A DNA stretch of 64,000 nt from Variovorax boronicumulans (GCF_019352895.1 NZ_JAAAFX010000001.1:62001-126000); one strand, 5' to 3'; shown: positions 43,447-52,453, counted from the stretch's first letter. Numbers and translations are program-made. Notes: generated by a model not told the origin, from the sequence alone.

Positions 43447-44279
43447 GCCTGCTCACATTGCCCGCCATCCGGGCCGATCACCGCCTCGGCGCCGCCCAGT
43501 TCGACGTCCGACCCGATGCCCTCGAGCGCTGGCACCCGGAAGTGCGTGCCGCCGTCGAGGGCGAGGCCTCGATTTCCATCTATGACTCGATCGGCGAGTC
43601 GTGGGACGGCCAGGGCTTCACCTCTAAGCGCATGAGCGCCGCCCTGCGCAGCATCGGAGCGCGCGATGTCGTCGTGAACGTGAACTCGCCGGGTGGCGAC
43701 TTCTTCGAGGGCGTCGCGATCTACAACATGCTGCGCGAGCACAAAGCGAAGGTCACGATCCGCGTGATGGGCCTGGCCGCTTCGGCCGCGTCGGTCATCG
43801 CGATGGCGGGCGACGAGATCCTGATGGGCGACGGCGCATTCCTCATGGTGCACAACGCCTGGGCGGTGGCCATCGGCAACCGGCACGACATGGCCGACGC
43901 TGCCGCGCGCCTCGAGCCGTTCGATGCCGCCATGGCCCAGGTCTACGCCTCGCGCTCTGGTCTGAGCGTGGCCGAGGCCGCGGCGCTCATGGACAAGGAA
44001 ACCTGGATCAACTCCACGCAGGCCGTCGAAGACGGCTTTGCCACCGGCCTGATCGAGCGGGCCGACATCACCCAAGACACCAAGGCGCAGGGCGGTCGCA
44101 AGACGCTCGCGCTCGTTGAAGCCTCCATGGCGCGCGCCGGGCATTCCCGTGCTTCGCGCCGCGAGGTCTTCAAGTCCCTGTTCCCCGGCACGCCGAGCGC
44201 TGCTGGAGACGATGCCATGCCGAGCGCTGGCGAAAACGCAGCTCTGCTGCTCTCCCTCACCAACGCACTGAAAGTATGA
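43443..44279 (+). CDS. ClpP-like prohead protease
   Basis: A 278-residue protein with a ClpP fold (about 40-205): VVVNVNSPGGDFFEG, the nucleophile region GLAASAASVIAMAG and the catalytic His in FLMVHNAW, with DKETWINSTQAVEDGFAT afterwards. Phage ClpP-type proteases cleave the capsid scaffold during prohead maturation. The C-terminal ~70 residues after the domain may be a scaffold-like tail. It sits between portal and capsid genes as usual. Confidence 0.93.
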   Translation: MSLLTLPAIRADHRLGAAQFDVRPDALERWHPEVRAAVEGEASISIYDSIGESWDGQGFTSKRMSAALRSIGARDVVVNVNSPGGDFFEGVAIYNMLREHKAKVTIRVMGLAASAASVIAMAGDEILMGDGAFLMVHNAWAVAIGNRHDMADAAARLEPFDAAMAQVYASRSGLSVAEAAALMDKETWINSTQAVEDGFATGLIERADITQDTKAQGGRKTLALVEASMARAGHSRASRREVFKSLFPGTPSAAGDDAMPSAGENAALLLSLTNALKV

Positions 44280-45568
44280 CCATGCACAAGCAACACGCAC
44301 TCCGCCTGGCCTTCTCGGCTCTGGCACTCGCCGCCGCCTCGTCGGCACCCGCTCGCGGCCTCATCGCGGTCCGCGCCGATGCCGCTCCCGGCGACATCAA
44401 GGCCACCGTCGATGCGCTCAACACTGCCTTCGCTACGTTCAAGGCCGAGCACACCAAGCAGCTCGAAGAAGTCAAGAAGGGCAATGCCGACGCCCTGCAG
44501 GCCCTGAAGGTGGACACCATCAACGCGGACATCGCCCGCCTCCAGCGCGAGGTGGATGACACGAACGTCAAGATGGCGGCCCAGCAGATGGGTGCCGGCA
44601 GTGGCGGCAAGACCATCAAGGACGCCGAGTACACCGGCGCCTTCAATGCGCACATGAAGAAGGGCGACGTGCAGGCGGCGCTGAACAAGGGCGTCGCCAC
44701 CGAGGGCGGCTATCTGGCCCCCATCGAGTGGGACCGCACCATCACCGATCGCCTGATCCGCGTGTCGCCGATGCGCCAGATCGCCCAGGTGCAGAAGATC
44801 TCGACGGCCGGCTTCTCGAAGCTGTTCAACAACCGCGGCACGACCTCGGGCTGGGTGGGCGAGACGGACGCACGTCCGCAGACCAACACGCCGACCTTCA
44901 GCCCGCTGACCTACACCCCGGGCGAGATCTACGCCAACCCGGCCGCCACGCAGCAGATGCTGGACGACTCCGAAATCGACCTCGAAGCCTGGCTGGCGGC
45001 CGAAGTCGAGACCGAATTCGCATACCAGGAAGGCGTGGCGTTCCTGACGGGCAACGGCACCAACAAGCCGCGCGGCATCCTCACGTACGTGACGGGCGGC
45101 GCCGCAGCTGCTGTTCACCCGTGGGGTGACATCAAGGTCGTGCCGACCGGTCAGGCCGCCGCGGTGACGGCCGACAGCGTGATCGACCTGATCACGGCGC
45201 TGCCGAACGAGTACACCGGCGAGGCCAAGTTCGTGATGAACCGCAGCTCGCAGGCGGCCTTCCGCAAGCTGAAGGACGGCCAGGGCAACTACCTGTGGCA
45301 GCCCTCGTTCCAGGCTGGCCAGCCGGCGCAGCTGGCGGGCTATCCGATCGTCGACATGCCCGGCATGCCCGACGTGGCGGCCAACGCCATCGCGGCGCTG
45401 TTCGGCGACTTCAAGCGCGGCTACCTGATCGTCGACCGCACCGGCGTGCGCGTGCTGCGCGACCCGTATACCAACAAGCCGTACGTGCAGTTCTACACGA
45501 CCAAGCGCGTCGGCGGCGGCCTGCTGAACCCGGACGTCATCAAGGCGCTCAAGGTCTCGGCGACCTGA
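44276..45568 (+). CDS. HK97-fold major capsid protein
   Basis: A 430-residue HK97-type capsid protein. Residues ~30-110 are helical/coiled-coil (ATVDALNTAFATFKAEHTKQLEEVKKG), corresponding to the delta scaffold domain removed by the protease; the coat domain follows (EGGYLAPIEWDRTITDRLIRVSPMRQIA...). The first 25 residues are unusual: a hydrophobic, Ala-rich stretch like a signal peptide, probably part of the removed segment. ATG 44276 overlaps the protease stop; ATG 44282 is possible. Confidence 0.93.
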   Translation: MTMHKQHALRLAFSALALAAASSAPARGLIAVRADAAPGDIKATVDALNTAFATFKAEHTKQLEEVKKGNADALQALKVDTINADIARLQREVDDTNVKMAAQQMGAGSGGKTIKDAEYTGAFNAHMKKGDVQAALNKGVATEGGYLAPIEWDRTITDRLIRVSPMRQIAQVQKISTAGFSKLFNNRGTTSGWVGETDARPQTNTPTFSPLTYTPGEIYANPAATQQMLDDSEIDLEAWLAAEVETEFAYQEGVAFLTGNGTNKPRGILTYVTGGAAAAVHPWGDIKVVPTGQAAAVTADSVIDLITALPNEYTGEAKFVMNRSSQAAFRKLKDGQGNYLWQPSFQAGQPAQLAGYPIVDMPGMPDVAANAIAALFGDFKRGYLIVDRTGVRVLRDPYTNKPYVQFYTTKRVGGGLLNPDVIKALKVSAT

Positions 45569-45600
45569 TCTGCGGGCGCCGCTGCGCGCCTCCTGCAACC

Positions 45601-45626
45601 GGCCCGGCCACAGCGCCGGGCCTTTT
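45601..45626 (+). terminator. terminator after the capsid gene
   Basis: GGCCCGGC, loop CACAGC, GCCGGGCC, TTTT. It ends 14 bp before the next start codon. It probably works as a partial stop that sets high capsid expression relative to the connector genes. Confidence 0.7.
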
Positions 45627-45639
45627 CATTGGAGCAATC

Positions 45640-45894
45640 ATGAAACTCACCAAGCCATTCAAGGGCGTCCCGGACGGCGAGATCTATCCGGTCGAATATC
45701 AGCCGGGCGACGAGTGCCCGAAGGAGCTGGAGGCCGGCGCGCTCTCGCTCGGCGCACTGGGCGACGACGAGGGCGGCGGCGCGCCGACCTCGAAGACGGT
45801 GGCCGAGATCAAGGCCCTGCTCGATGCCGCCGGCATCGCCTACCCGGCTACCGCGAAGAAGGACGATCTCCTCGCGCTGCTGCCCGCCGCCTAA
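45640..45894 (+). CDS. small head protein with HeH/LEM-like domain
   Basis: An 84-residue protein: an N-terminal beta segment (FKGVPDGEIYPVEYQPGDECP) and a C-terminal helix-extended-helix motif (TVAEIKALLDAAGIAYPATAKKDDLLALL) as found in small phage head-region proteins. GGAG precedes ATG 45640. Its exact structural role is unknown. Confidence 0.7.
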   Translation: MKLTKPFKGVPDGEIYPVEYQPGDECPKELEAGALSLGALGDDEGGGAPTSKTVAEIKALLDAAGIAYPATAKKDDLLALLPAA

Positions 45895-45897
45895 GTC

Positions 45898-46377
45898 ATG
45901 CCCGTTGTAACGCTCGATCAGGCCCGCGCGCACCTGCGCCTCGAGGCCGACTATCCGGCCGACCAGGTCGAGCCGTACATCGCGGGCGCGGTCGACGCCG
46001 CGGCCCAGTATCTCAATCGCGCGATCTTCGACGACTGGAGTTCGCTCGACGCAGCGCTCGCGGCCCTTCCGGCGGCGCGCGGCACGGCGCGGTCGGCCTA
46101 CAAGACAGCGGCCGACGCGGCGGCGCTGCTCGAGGACCCTGCTGATCGCGCCGATGCGCTCTCCGTTGCACAGGCACGCCTCGACTTCGTCACGGCCGAG
46201 ACCGGCCGCGTGCTGAATGGCATCGTGGTGAACCCGAGCATCGTGACGGCCGTGCTGCTGACGCTGGGGCACCTGTTCAGCAACCGCGAGGACGTGGTTG
46301 TCGGCGTCACCGCAACGGACGTCCCGAACGGCGCGCGCTCGCTGCTGCGCGGCGACCGCAGGGTGATGATGCCGTGA
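45898..46377 (+). CDS. head-tail connector (gp6-like adaptor)
   Basis: A 159-residue protein with the adaptor signature at its start (VTLDQARAHLRLEADYPADQVEPYIAGAVDAAAQYLNR) and a C-terminal helix pair (IVTAVLLTLGHLFSNREDV). HK97 gp6-like adaptors sit under the portal. The helical middle segment is longer than in HK97 gp6. Its stop overlaps the next GTG. Confidence 0.88.
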   Translation: MPVVTLDQARAHLRLEADYPADQVEPYIAGAVDAAAQYLNRAIFDDWSSLDAALAALPAARGTARSAYKTAADAAALLEDPADRADALSVAQARLDFVTAETGRVLNGIVVNPSIVTAVLLTLGHLFSNREDVVVGVTATDVPNGARSLLRGDRRVMMP

Positions 46378-46700
46378 GCTTGCGTGCTGGAAAACTCGAT
46401 CGCCGCGTGACGATCAAGCGCCTGACCGACGGCCAGGATGAGATCGGGCAGCCGGTGCAGGTCTGGGTCGATGTGGTCACCGTGTGGGCGAACATCAAGA
46501 CCAACACGGGCCTGCAAACCATCCGCGCCGACAAGGAATCGAGCGCGGTGCCGGCGAGCATCCGGATCCGCCGCCGTGCAGGTATCACGGCCGCGATGCG
46601 CGCCTACGAGGGCGCCACGGTCTACGACATCAAGGCGGTGCAGGACGACACGGAAAGCCGTGAGCGCATCGACCTCGTGTGCGAGGTGCTGAGTGGCTGA
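46374..46700 (+). CDS. head-tail joining / head closure protein
   Basis: A 108-residue beta-barrel protein of the SPP1 gp16 / HK97 head-closure type: LRAGKLDRRVTIKRLTDGQDEIGQPVQVWVDVVTVWANIK and a C-terminal RIDLVCEVL strand. GTG start overlaps the previous stop. Confidence 0.87.
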   Translation: MSLRAGKLDRRVTIKRLTDGQDEIGQPVQVWVDVVTVWANIKTNTGLQTIRADKESSAVPASIRIRRRAGITAAMRAYEGATVYDIKAVQDDTESRERIDLVCEVLSG

Positions 46701-47175
46701 GCCGATGGTCATCGCCTTCGAGCACAGCGGCGCTGATGCGGCGCTGGATGGCATGGAGGAGGCGATGCTCGCGCTGGTGCGGCCCGCGGCGCAGGCCGGC
46801 GCGCAGGTGCTCTACGACGAGGTTCGCGCGCGCGTCGCGCCTATGCGGAAGACCGGCAACCTCTACACCTCGATCTACCAGGCCTACAGCGACCAGAGCA
46901 CGCCGGAGCGCGCGGTCTATCACATCAGCTGGAACGCCCGGCGCGCGCCGCATGGCCACCTGGTGGAGTTCGGCCACATGCAGACCCGCAAGGTGTTCCT
47001 GACCGACGACGGCAAATGGCGCACCTCGAAAGAGCTGCTGGCTGTGCCGCGGCGCGTTGCCGCCAAGCCCTTCATCCGGCCGGCCTACGACGCCAAGGTC
47101 GGCGCCGCGCTCGCCGCGGCCGAGGCGCACTTCGCCGAGGGCATGCGCCAGATCCTCGCAAGGTATTCCGCATGA
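46693..47175 (+). CDS. HK97 gp10-like tail completion protein
   Basis: A 160-residue protein with the gp10 pattern: RVAPMRKTGNLYTSIYQAY, HLVEFGHMQTRK and AKPFIRPAYDAKVGAALAAAE. It joins head and tail. GTG start at 46693 overlaps the head-closure gene by 8 bp; the stop overlaps the next ATG. Confidence 0.88.
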   Translation: MAEPMVIAFEHSGADAALDGMEEAMLALVRPAAQAGAQVLYDEVRARVAPMRKTGNLYTSIYQAYSDQSTPERAVYHISWNARRAPHGHLVEFGHMQTRKVFLTDDGKWRTSKELLAVPRRVAAKPFIRPAYDAKVGAALAAAEAHFAEGMRQILARYSA

Positions 47176-47546
47176 CCGTCGAAGCCGACATTTTCCAGCT
47201 GCTGCGCGCGGTGCTGCCGCCCGTCGTGGCGCCTGCGATGAACGTCTTTCCGGACGTCGCGCCGCTGTCCGCGGTGCCGCCGTATGCGGTCTACCAGCAG
47301 GTGGGCGGCGAGTCGCTGACCTACCTGGGCCGCGAGGTGCCCACGAAGAAACACGGCCGCTTCCAGGTCACGGTCTGGTGCGCGACGCGCGCGCAGGCCG
47401 CGGCGCTCGGCGTCGCCATCGAGAACGCTTTCATCCTGGCCGCGCCCATGCAGGCCACGCCACTCGGCAGCCCCGTCGCTGACCACGAAGAGGGCACCGG
47501 CTACCGCGGCAGCCGCCAGGACTTCGGCATCTGGTCCGGCCGGTAG
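47172..47546 (+). CDS. DUF3168 tail terminator-like protein
   Basis: A 124-residue protein: VEADIFQLLRAVLPPVV..VFPDVAP....PPYAVYQQVGGE, then RFQVTVWCATRAQAAALGVAIE. This is the DUF3168 pattern, structurally related to lambda gpU, which ends tail-tube growth. It precedes the tail tube gene. Confidence 0.82.
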   Translation: MTVEADIFQLLRAVLPPVVAPAMNVFPDVAPLSAVPPYAVYQQVGGESLTYLGREVPTKKHGRFQVTVWCATRAQAAALGVAIENAFILAAPMQATPLGSPVADHEEGTGYRGSRQDFGIWSGR

Positions 47547-47581
47547 ACGGCCACACGAATTCGGCCACAAGGCCATCACAC

Positions 47582-47613
47582 AAGCCGCCGCGGAGCAATC
47601 CCGGCGGCTTTTT
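47582..47613 (+). terminator. terminator upstream of the tail tube gene (first of two)
   Basis: AAGCCGCC ... GGCGGCTT with a 13-nt loop and T5, 35 bp after the DUF3168 gene. Confidence 0.72.
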
Positions 47614-47640
47614 CGTTGCCCGAAGAGGGCTCCCACCAAT

Positions 47641-47660
47641 GCCCGCCACGCGGGCTTTTT
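47641..47660 (+). terminator. second terminator-like hairpin before the tail tube gene
   Basis: GCCCGC-CAC-GCGGGC followed by TTTTT. It lies 18 bp before the tail tube start, within its leader. Confidence 0.65.
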
Positions 47661-47677
47661 CCCCGAAAGGCCCTCTC

Positions 47678-48319
47678 ATGAGCGCAAAACTTCCCGACGG
47701 CTCGGTCGTCTCCATCGCCACCACGCTGGCCGCGGCCAAGGTGATCACCGGCCTCTCGAACGCGAATCCCAGCGTCGCGGCTTCCGTAGCTCACGGCTAC
47801 GCCAACGGCGAGCTGATCTGGCTGAAGTCCGCATGGCAGCGTCTGAACGACCGCATCTTCCGCGTGTCGGGCCAGGCTGCTGACCTGTTCGCCCTCGAAG
47901 GCCAGGACACGCTGAACACCCAACGCTTTCCGGCCGGCACCGGCGGCGGCACTGCGCAGAAGATCACGGCCTGGACGCAGGTGTCGCAGATCCTGGGTTT
48001 CACGACCTCGGGTGGCGACCAGCAGTTCGCGAACTTCAGCTACCTCGAAGAGGACTTCGAGCGCCAGCTGCCCACTGTGACCAGCGCGCAATCGATCGCC
48101 CTCGACATCGCCGACGACCAGACGCTGCCGGGCTATATCGCCCTCAAGGCAGCTTCGGACAGCCGTGCGCTGACGCCGATCCGGCTGACGCTGCCCGACG
48201 GCGCCCTGGTCCTTTACAACGGGATCATCGCGCTCAACGAGACGCCCACGCTGACCAAGGGCCAGGTGATGGCGGTCAAGGCGACCATCTCGCTGCAGTC
48301 GCGCCCCGTCCGCTACTGA
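47678..48319 (+). CDS. major tail tube protein
   Basis: A 213-residue tail tube protein of siphoviruses: SIATTLAAAKVITGLSNANPSVAASVAHGYANGELIWLKSAW..., FRVSGQAADLFALEGQDT, and a conserved C-terminal segment (LPDGALVLYNGIIALNETPTLTKGQVMAVKATISLQSRP). It forms the stacked hexamers through which DNA passes. It is framed by terminators on both sides and so may be made in excess from its own message. Confidence 0.85.
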   Translation: MSAKLPDGSVVSIATTLAAAKVITGLSNANPSVAASVAHGYANGELIWLKSAWQRLNDRIFRVSGQAADLFALEGQDTLNTQRFPAGTGGGTAQKITAWTQVSQILGFTTSGGDQQFANFSYLEEDFERQLPTVTSAQSIALDIADDQTLPGYIALKAASDSRALTPIRLTLPDGALVLYNGIIALNETPTLTKGQVMAVKATISLQSRPVRY

Positions 48320-48326
48320 CGCCACC

Positions 48327-48349
48327 AGCCCGCCTCGTGCGGGCTTTTT
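48327..48349 (+). terminator. terminator after the tail tube gene
   Basis: AGCCCGC, loop CTCGT, GCGGGCT, TTTT; 8 bp after the tail tube stop. Confidence 0.78.
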
Positions 48350-48407
48350 CACGCCCTCGGTGTCGCTCACCGATGGGTCTTTTTCCCTCATCAGAAGAGA
48401 GCATTCC

Positions 48408-48797
48408 ATGCCCAAAATTCAGCTCGGCGGCGCGCCGAAGACCTTCAAGCAGAAGATCACCTTCCCGCTGCTCGGCGGCGGCGAGGGCGACCTCACCGTC
48501 GAGTTCGTCTACCGGACGCGCGCGCAGTTCGCCGCGTTCCTGGCCGGCCTCTATCCCGACATCAAGACCGGCACCGCACCCGACGACACCGCGCCCGGCT
48601 TCGACCTGGAAGCGGCGGCCGATCGCGAGCTCGATACCAACGTGCGGCACATCCTTGGCGCGGTCAAGGGCTGGGACCTCGAGGAACCGTTCGACGCCGT
48701 CAACGTGAAGAAGTTGACCGACGAGTACCCCGCGGCCAGCGCCGCGATCGTCATGGCGTATCGCACCGCCCTGGTCGAAGGCCGCACAAAAAACTGA
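48408..48797 (+). CDS. tail assembly chaperone (gpG-like)
   Basis: A 129-residue protein of the tail assembly chaperone position: PKIQLGGAPKTFKQKITFPLLGGGEGDLTVEFVYRTRAQFAAFLAG. AGAAGAGAGC precedes ATG 48408. The gene ends ACA AAA AAC TGA, carrying a -1 slippery heptamer at 48788-48794; slipping joins it to the DUF1799 frame. The short and long forms would help assemble tail tube protein around the tape measure. Confidence 0.8.
   Translation: MPKIQLGGAPKTFKQKITFPLLGGGEGDLTVEFVYRTRAQFAAFLAGLYPDIKTGTAPDDTAPGFDLEAAADRELDTNVRHILGAVKGWDLEEPFDAVNVKKLTDEYPAASAAIVMAYRTALVEGRTKN
48788..48794 (+). promoter_or_regulatory. -1 programmed ribosomal frameshift site
   Basis: The heptamer A-AAA-AAC sits in the correct phase in the last codons of the chaperone gene, directly before its UGA. 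After a -1 slip, reading continues CTG AAG GCG... for 17 codons and then into the DUF1799 frame at 48845, without a stop. The GC-rich RNA downstream could act as stimulator. Confidence 0.82.
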
Positions 48798-48844
48798 AGG
48801 CGGTCGCGCGGGCGCGGTTCGAGCGCCCGCCGACCGCTGCCGAG

Positions 48845-49111
48845 ATGACGTCCTTCGGGTTCCGGCCTGAGGACTACGCGCACGAGGTCGTGCACTACTG
48901 GCCCGACTGCCGCCAGGCCGTCGACCTGTTCATCACCGTGGGCACCCAGTGGCGCACGGGGTTCAACGGGCCGACCGGCCTCGACTACACCGCGATCTAC
49001 CCGCTCCTCGACCGCCTCCGCCTCTCGGCCGAGGAATGGGACGCGCTGCTGACCGACATCCGCGTGATGGAGGAAGAAGCGCTCGAAGCGATGCACGAGA
49101 AAGACGAATGA
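48845..49111 (+). CDS. DUF1799 tail protein, made as -1 frameshift extension (gpT-like)
   Basis: An 88-residue DUF1799 domain: YWPDCRQAVDLFITVGTQWRTGFNGPTGLDYTAIYPLLDRL then AEEWDALLTDIRVMEEEALEAM. It has no convincing ribosome site of its own, and the frame is open back to the slippery site, so the real product is most likely a fusion from 48408 to 49111 (about 234 residues), the counterpart of lambda gpGT. It is 4 bp before the tape measure gene. Confidence 0.82.
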   Translation: MTSFGFRPEDYAHEVVHYWPDCRQAVDLFITVGTQWRTGFNGPTGLDYTAIYPLLDRLRLSAEEWDALLTDIRVMEEEALEAMHEKDE

Positions 49112-49115
49112 CCGC

Positions 49116-51965
49116 ATGGCCACCGACCTGAAAACACAGCTGCAGATCGGCGCCGACGTATCGGGGGCGGTCGCTGGCATCCAGACGACGAAGAAGTCGC
49201 TGAAGGATCTCGGCCAGGCCGCGATCACCGCCGGCAAGGAAGCTGCGACCGGCCTGGCGCCCATCGGCGATGCCGCGGCGCCGGCGGCCGGCAAGGTCGA
49301 TGCGGCGACGCGGAACATGATCGGCTCCATCCAGCGGCAGATCGCCGTGATGGAGGCCGGCTCGCGCAGCGGCGCTGACTATTTCCGGGTGCTGGCCGGC
49401 CAGCGGGGCATCGACACCACGGCCCTCAAGCCGTATCTCGACCAGCTCGACGCGATCGCAGCCAAGCAGAAGGGTGCGCAGGCGGCACTGCAGCAGACCA
49501 CGCCGCTCATCGAGAAGGTCGGCGTGTCGTCGGCGCAGACGGCACAAGCGATGCGTCAACTTCCTGCACAGTTCAGCGACATCGTTGTTTCGCTGCAGGG
49601 CGGCCAGGCGCCGCTGACGGTGCTGCTGCAGCAGGGCTCGCAGATCAAGGACAGCTTCGGCGGCATGGGCGCGGCGGCGCAGGCGCTGGGCGGCTACATC
49701 TCGGCGTTGATCTCCCCATTGACCGTGGGCGCGGCCGTGCTGGCTGCCTTCGGCCTGGCTGCGTACCAGGGCAGTCAGGAATCGCAGGCCTACACCAAGG
49801 CGCTGATCCTGACCGGCAACGCTGCCGGCAGGACCGCGGGCGACCTGCAGCTCCTGGCGGCGACGATCTCGCGCACGACGGGCACGCAGGGCCAGGCCGC
49901 TGAAGCCCTCGCAGCATCCATCGACAGCGGGAAGATCGCAGCAGCGGCGCTGGAGTCCGTGAGCACCGCTGCTGTCTCGATGTCGCGCGTGCTCGGCACG
50001 TCGATCGACGACGCTGTGAAGAGCTTCGAGAAGCTGTCGGAAGAGCCCACGAAGGCCTCGGCCAAGCTCAACGAGCAGTTCCACTACCTGAACCTCGCGA
50101 CCTACGAGCGCATCCGGGTGCTCGAGGAGCAAGGGCGCAAGGAAGAGGCTGCGGCGCTCGCGCAGACCAGCTACGCCAACAGCACGAGCCAGCGGCTGAA
50201 GCAGGTCGAGGCCCAGGCTGGCCTGCTGTCTCGGGCGTGGCGCGCGCTGGGCGACGATGCGCGCAAGGCATGGGATCTGATGCAGGGCATCGGCCGGCCG
50301 ACCACGCTGCAGGAACAGATCGGCGCTGCCCAGGCAGAGCTGGCCAACCGCATGCAGCGCGGCGCTCTGAACCCGACCACAGGTGCGGCCTTCGAGAAGG
50401 GCAACGCCGCGCTACGCGAGCGCATTGCGGCGATGCAAGAATCGGAGCAACTGGAGCGCCGTGCTGCCACCTCCACCGGCGAGCAGGCCCGGGCCGAAGC
50501 CGAGAAGATCGCGGCCGCCCAGCGTCTCGCGGAGCAGAAGAAGGCCACGCGCTCGAAGGCCGCCCTCCGCAAGGATGAGATCGAGCAGCTCGACCGCGAC
50601 GCCAAACTGCTCGGCATCGTGGGCAAGGAATATGACGACCGCGTCGCAGCGATCAACGAGAAGTACAAGGACCCGAAGGGCCCGGCCGCGAAGCCGTTCC
50701 AGGACGACGCCTCGACCAAGATGCTCGCGACGCTGCGCCAGCAAGAGGCAGCCATGCGCGAGCAGCTGACCAGCGCCGGGAAGCTGACCGATGCAGAGCG
50801 CGAGCAGGCGAAGTTCGCGCAGCTGATCGCCGACATCAAGGACAAGGGCCAGCTCACGGCCGACCAGAAGAGCCTGCTGGCCGCCAAGGACAAGATCAAG
50901 GCGCAGCTGGAGATCAACGTGCTCGTGGAGCGCGAGATCGGCTTCCAGAAGATCCTCGCGGACGACGCGAAGCGCCGGAAGGACGCCGAGAAGGCCACGG
51001 CCAACGCCGCCGAGGGCAATCGCGTGCGCATCGCCGACGCGCTGCAGCAGCAGCGCGAGCAGTACGACGAGAAGCTGGGCGTGATCGGCCTGGGCAGCGA
51101 GGCCGCCGAGCAGCTGCGCGCCCGGCAGCAGATCGAGCGCGAGTACTCGCGCATGCAGACGGGCTTCACGAAGACCGCGGCCGAGAACGCCACGCTCGAG
51201 ACCGATGCCTACAAGAAGGGTGTGCGCGACATCGCGGAGGCGCGTGCGCAGGCGCTGCAGATCAATTCCGACTACTTCGACCAGCTGAAGGCGAAGCAGG
51301 GCGACTGGAGCTTGGGCGCGAGCCAGGCGCTGGCCAACTATGCCGACGAATCGGCGAACGTCTTCAAGCAGACCGAGAACCTGGTCACGAAGGCGTTCAG
51401 CGGCATGGAGGATGCGCTCGTGTCGTTCGTCATGACGGGCAAGGCCGACTTCAAGAGCTTGGCCAACTCCATCATCGCGGACTTCATTCGCATCCAGGTG
51501 CGCTCGGCGTTGACGACCGCGACGAGTGGGGCAGGGGGCTGGTCCAAGCTGCTCGGCGGCCTGGTCGGCGGTTTCTCCGGCAACACGGCTGCCGGCATCG
51601 CCAACGTGGCGGGCGGCAGCGACAGCCTGGGCACCATGATCGGCCTTATGGGTCTGGCCGGCGCGCGCGCTGACGGTGGCCCGGTTGACGCCGGCAAGAC
51701 CTACTTGGTGGGCGAGCGCGGCCAGGAGCTCTTCGTGCCCAAGGTGCCGGGAAACATCGTCCCGAACCACCAGATCAGCATGGGCACAGGCGGCCTGACC
51801 ATCCACAACAACGCGCCGATGCAGATCACCAGGGCGCACATGGAGCAGACGCCCCAGGGCCCGCAGCTGACCATCGACGAGATTGCCGCCCAGTTCGACG
51901 ACCCGAACAGCAAGATTGGCAAGGCCTACCGGCGCAACTACCGATCGGAGCGCGCGCTTCCATGA
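49116..51965 (+). CDS. tail length tape measure protein
   Basis: A 949-residue tape measure protein (lambda gpH type). The N-terminal region (LKTQLQIGADVSGAVAGIQTTKKSLKDL), a conserved LPAQFSDIVVSLQGGQAPLTVLLQQGSQI block (~148-176) and hydrophobic segments around 195-225 precede long coiled coils (about 400-760, rich in A/E/K/Q/R). The C-terminal part includes FSGMEDALVSFVMTGKADFKSLANSII and DGGPVDAGKTYLVGERGQELFVP, both typical of this family. 949 residues at about 1.5 angstrom per residue predict a tail near 140 nm. Confidence 0.93.
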   Translation: MATDLKTQLQIGADVSGAVAGIQTTKKSLKDLGQAAITAGKEAATGLAPIGDAAAPAAGKVDAATRNMIGSIQRQIAVMEAGSRSGADYFRVLAGQRGIDTTALKPYLDQLDAIAAKQKGAQAALQQTTPLIEKVGVSSAQTAQAMRQLPAQFSDIVVSLQGGQAPLTVLLQQGSQIKDSFGGMGAAAQALGGYISALISPLTVGAAVLAAFGLAAYQGSQESQAYTKALILTGNAAGRTAGDLQLLAATISRTTGTQGQAAEALAASIDSGKIAAAALESVSTAAVSMSRVLGTSIDDAVKSFEKLSEEPTKASAKLNEQFHYLNLATYERIRVLEEQGRKEEAAALAQTSYANSTSQRLKQVEAQAGLLSRAWRALGDDARKAWDLMQGIGRPTTLQEQIGAAQAELANRMQRGALNPTTGAAFEKGNAALRERIAAMQESEQLERRAATSTGEQARAEAEKIAAAQRLAEQKKATRSKAALRKDEIEQLDRDAKLLGIVGKEYDDRVAAINEKYKDPKGPAAKPFQDDASTKMLATLRQQEAAMREQLTSAGKLTDAEREQAKFAQLIADIKDKGQLTADQKSLLAAKDKIKAQLEINVLVEREIGFQKILADDAKRRKDAEKATANAAEGNRVRIADALQQQREQYDEKLGVIGLGSEAAEQLRARQQIEREYSRMQTGFTKTAAENATLETDAYKKGVRDIAEARAQALQINSDYFDQLKAKQGDWSLGASQALANYADESANVFKQTENLVTKAFSGMEDALVSFVMTGKADFKSLANSIIADFIRIQVRSALTTATSGAGGWSKLLGGLVGGFSGNTAAGIANVAGGSDSLGTMIGLMGLAGARADGGPVDAGKTYLVGERGQELFVPKVPGNIVPNHQISMGTGGLTIHNNAPMQITRAHMEQTPQGPQLTIDEIAAQFDDPNSKIGKAYRRNYRSERALP

Positions 51966-52453
51966 CGACAGCTCGCATTCCCAATGGCCTGAAGGTCACT
52001 GCGACGGCCTACAGCGCCGGCGCGCCGAGCGGCGTGATGCGCACCGAGGTGGCCGGCGGCGCTGCGCGCTACGCCATGGAGTGGGACCGGGGCACGCAGC
52101 AATTCCGCGTGCAGATGATTCTTGACGCCCAGATGCTGAGCATCTGGACCGTGTTCTTCCTGCGGATCATTCGCAAAGGCGCGATCACCTTCGTGATGCC
52201 GCTCGACAGCGGCATGGGCCTGCAGGACCACGACTGCAACATCGTGCCCGACACCTACGCTACCAACCGCCTCGGCGGGGAGGTGACGTCGGTGTCGTTT
52301 GCCGTAGAGGCTTCGCCGAGCGCTTTCGAGCTGAGCGACGCTGACGCGGCGGCAATTGTTGGCGTCTGGAACGAGCTGGGCGACGGCACCGATGGTCTGC
52401 TCTCTCTTCTCGACCACTTCGTGCGCGTCGACTCGACCGTGCTGGACTTCTGA
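51962..52453 (+). CDS. minor tail protein (gpM position)
   Basis: A 163-residue beta-rich protein between the tape measure and the DUF1833 gene, in the place of lambda M. It includes WDRGTQQFRVQMILDAQMLSIWTVFFLRII and VTSVSFAVEASPS. I recognise it only as a conserved tail-tip protein of this phage type. ATGA and 1-bp overlaps link it to both neighbours. Confidence 0.7.
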   Translation: MTTARIPNGLKVTATAYSAGAPSGVMRTEVAGGAARYAMEWDRGTQQFRVQMILDAQMLSIWTVFFLRIIRKGAITFVMPLDSGMGLQDHDCNIVPDTYATNRLGGEVTSVSFAVEASPSAFELSDADAAAIVGVWNELGDGTDGLLSLLDHFVRVDSTVLDF

